From: Tritrichomonas foetus
Lineage: Eukaryota > Parabasalia > Tritrichomonadida > Tritrichomonadidae
Length of the DNA stretch: 17,876 nucleotides
Assembly: GCA_001839685.1 (NCBI GenBank)
Contig: MLAK01001369.1
Span: 1 to 17,876 of the forward strand
Direction: 5' to 3'
This document shows, one piece after another, positions 16,381 through 17,876 of the stretch (positions within the stretch are counted from its first letter, which is position 1; each line of letters begins with the position of its first letter). The notes under the pieces were generated by a model, which did no database searches, was not told the DNA's origin, and worked only from the letters and a program-made list of their open reading frames with translations. The position numbers were made by a program, and so were the translations under genes.

Positions 16381-17289
16381 CTATTTTTTAAGATTGTTTG
16401 ATTTCCGAAAAGTGTATGCAACTTTTACAGGGATATTTATATTTACCGCACTGCTTTGTTGATCAGATGGCTTTTCATTTAAAAATGAACCACTTTTTTC
16501 CTCGTTATCATTTTCATTTATGATTTCTTCTTCCTCTTCTTCTTCGAGAAGTATTTTGGTTTCAGTTTCATTAAAATTTTCTTCCTTTTTTTCATTTTCA
16601 TTTGAATCGAATGAACTTTCTTTGATATCATCAGTTGTATCTTCAAGGTCTTCAATTTGTAAATCACCTTTTTCCACTTCAATGTTCAATTTATTATCAT
16701 TTTTATTTTGATTTGCATTTTCATTTTTATTATCATTTTTATTTTGATTTGCATTGTCATTTTCGATTTTCTCTTCTTGTTCATTTTGACTGTCTTCATT
16801 TTCATCTTCCTTATTTGCATTTTGTTTTTTATTTTTACTATTTACCTTATTATCATATTGTTTTTCTTCATCAAAACTCTCTTCTTCTTCTTCTTCCTCA
16901 ATTTTTTCATCTTTGATTAAATCTGGAGATGTTTTTGGATCCACTGAATTATAATATGTGGTTTCTGATTTTGGAATATCATTTATTGATAGTTGCCCTG
17001 TTTTTATCAACCATCTTCTTTCAAAGCGTTGAGCCGGCGACATATTAATATCATATGGAATTTGAGAGGGAATTTTCGGAGGAGAAAAAGAACTCAAAGT
17101 GACGAAAGTTTTCTTTTTTCTTTCCTTTTTAGGCGTGCTCATTTTACTCATAGTTGAATTAAATGACTCATTTAAAGATTCTTTTTGATCTGAAATAGTT
17201 TCTTTGTATTCTTCCATCCTTGAACGAAATAATTCATATCTCCTCTCTGTGAACGAATTGGAGCTGGTGAGAGAAGATGAATTTATCAT
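16381..17289 (-). CDS. Acidic low-complexity protein, unknown function
   Basis: A 302-residue protein that I do not recognise. Residues 1-52 are Ser-rich, with a helical ERRYELFRSRMEEYKE segment. A basic patch PKKERKKK lies at 53-60. The only globular-looking part is about 79-107, including MSPAQRFERRWLIKTGQL. From about 125 onward it is Glu/Asp/Asn/Lys-rich with several Glu runs and no predicted fold, closing with a more hydrophobic, basic tail (VNINIPVKVAYTFRK). No signal peptide or membrane segment is seen. The gene contains a 36-bp direct duplication. The basic patch suggests, but does not show, nuclear localisation. The coding frame is long and ends in a non-repetitive segment, which favours a real gene over a chance frame. 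The start is an ATG; an in-frame Met25 is a possible alternative. Confidence 0.75.
   Translation of the reverse strand: MINSSSLTSSNSFTERRYELFRSRMEEYKETISDQKESLNESFNSTMSKMSTPKKERKKKTFVTLSSFSPPKIPSQIPYDINMSPAQRFERRWLIKTGQLSINDIPKSETTYYNSVDPKTSPDLIKDEKIEEEEEEESFDEEKQYDNKVNSKNKKQNANKEDENEDSQNEQEEKIENDNANQNKNDNKNENANQNKNDNKLNIEVEKGDLQIEDLEDTTDDIKESSFDSNENEKKEENFNETETKILLEEEEEEEIINENDNEEKSGSFLNEKPSDQQSSAVNINIPVKVAYTFRKSNNLKK
16691..16762 (-). repeat. 36-bp tandem duplication inside a coding region
   Basis: Two adjacent 36-bp copies begin at 16691 and 16727 (both starting TTATTATCAT) and differ slightly at the end of the second. In the protein they encode a 12-residue period built around NANQNKNDNK. 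The unit length is a multiple of three, so the frame is preserved. It looks like a recent in-frame expansion of a disordered segment. Confidence 0.8.
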
Positions 17290-17631
17290 CTAAAGAATTC
17301 AGAATTTATTTGGCTTGTTAAACAGAAAAAGTTAGGTTTTTGGAGATATAATGTTAACCAAATATGAAAGTGTGATCAATAAAACTTGTCCGACATGTTT
17401 TGAAAAATGATGATCACAGTTTATAGATATTGAGATGTATTGTTATGGATGAGAAAATACATGAGAAATGGAAATAATATCAACAACAAAAAACTGGAAA
17501 TAATGAATGAGCAAAGTAAGATTCGAATAGAAATGACAAGAATAATAAATTGGGCGATGATAGAATTTTTTTTATTCGGGAATTCCCATGGAATTCTTGG
17601 CAACTTTTGGTGAAAAATTACAAAAAAATAT
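17290..17631. other. Upstream region of the acidic-protein gene, no gene seen
   Basis: This AT-rich stretch should hold the leftward promoter of the gene ending at 17289. One GTTAAC occurs at 17353-17358, the same core as in the 2501-2629 promoter but followed by CA rather than AA. A 60-codon hydrophobic frame on the minus strand lacks an ATG start and is not accepted as a gene. Confidence 0.4.
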
Positions 17632-17876
17632 TCTCCGACGCGGGGAGTTTACTAATATCATAAGAGTAGGAGAAGGTAGAGGGCGTCATCATCATAAATC
17701 CACCTACCCGGAGACGACTAAAAGTCAAAAAGAATAAAGTATTGTTATTTGATGTGTTTCACATCACATGTCGTTTAGACCATCATATTCAGAAGCAGAT
17801 GTCGAGAAATGAATAAGTCCCTCCCCCAAGGGACTGACATCACCAACGACATCATGATTGGTCTGGTCTGTCGCAA
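17632..17876. ncRNA. Candidate structured non-coding RNA in a GC-rich island (strand unknown)
   Basis: GC is about 42% over 17641-17876 by hand count and over 50% in the last 56 bases, well above the neighbouring intergenic DNA. Nested complements occupy 17768-17852: ATGTCGTT (17768-17775) with AACGACAT (17845-17852), then GATGTC (17798-17803) with GACATC (17836-17841), then AGTCCCT (17816-17822) with AGGGACT (17829-17835) around CCCCCA. A separate TGATGTG/CACATCA hairpin (17750-17756, 17760-17766) lies immediately before. TCTCCG (17632-17637) can pair with CGGAGA (17709-17714). No match to tRNA, U1-U6, SRP or RNase P landmarks was recognised. The element may run past the window edge. A protein-coding end on the minus strand remains an alternative. 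Confidence 0.4.

Noticed and set aside
16520..16920. Plus-strand frames rich in Ser, Phe and Ile opposite the acidic protein
   Set aside because: They are antisense shadows of Glu/Asp/Asn/Lys codons in the minus-strand gene.
17421..17603. 60-codon hydrophobic frame on the minus strand
   Set aside because: It has no ATG at its start (TTG), and its hydrophobicity is expected from T-rich DNA.
17775..17876. Open frame entering from the right edge on the minus strand (about 33 codons, then TAA)
   Set aside because: Too short and without a recognisable motif. The strong nested stems explain the base composition better, though a gene end cannot be excluded without more sequence.
1..17876. Mobile elements, CRISPR arrays, toxin or defence systems
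   Set aside because: No transposase, integrase, reverse transcriptase, spaced repeats, terminal repeats or toxin-like genes were recognised. The gene set is ordinary eukaryotic housekeeping and signalling.

Overview
The window looks like nuclear DNA from a parabasalid protist (trichomonad), more probably a Tritrichomonas-like than a Trichomonas species. The case rests on several things seen together. Every gene is a single long exon in AT-rich DNA. Leaders are short, with TCA(T/C)(T/A) initiator-like sites just upstream of some starts. Several stop codons sit inside a TAAA. The gene content also fits: a TKL-type kinase with a long helical C-terminus, a two-repeat Myb protein, and asparagine- and acid-rich low-complexity proteins. 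The genus is an inference; no rRNA or other marker is present.

Layout. 1-188: an inverted repeat at the left edge, then the serC leader. 189-1310 (+): phosphoserine aminotransferase. 1311-1954: a tail-to-tail gap filled mainly by a 21-bp minisatellite. 1955-2500 (-): an Elongin A-like protein with a BC box. 2501-2629: a compact divergent promoter with four copies of GTTAACAA. 2630-5851 (+): a TKL kinase with a C-terminal helical solenoid. 5852-6563: tail-to-tail gap. 6564-7118 (-): a TM2D-type membrane protein; its true start is internal to the longest frame. 7119-7850: head-to-head gap with a small GC-richer hairpin. 7851-12692 (+): a compact VPS13-like lipid-transfer protein. 12963-13445 (+): a minimal Fip1-like polyadenylation factor. 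13446-14428: a long gap with several inverted repeats. 14429-16060 (+): a two-repeat Myb protein. 16061-16380: tail-to-tail gap with a hairpin. 16381-17289 (-): an acidic low-complexity protein. 17290-17876: a gene-free tail whose last 245 bases are unusually GC-rich and fold into nested stems, the best candidate here for an undescribed non-coding RNA.

How the genes relate. This is an ordinary gene-dense eukaryotic neighbourhood, not an operon or a defence island. Several products belong to gene expression (Elongin A, Fip1, Myb), others to amino-acid metabolism (SerC), signalling (TKL kinase) and membranes (VPS13-like, TM2D-like). Nothing ties them into one pathway. No mobile element, CRISPR array, tRNA or rRNA was recognised. 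The observations most worth a second look are the structured GC island at the right edge, the repeated GTTAACAA motif in the shared promoter, the BC-box protein, the minimal Fip1 and the shortened VPS13-like protein.
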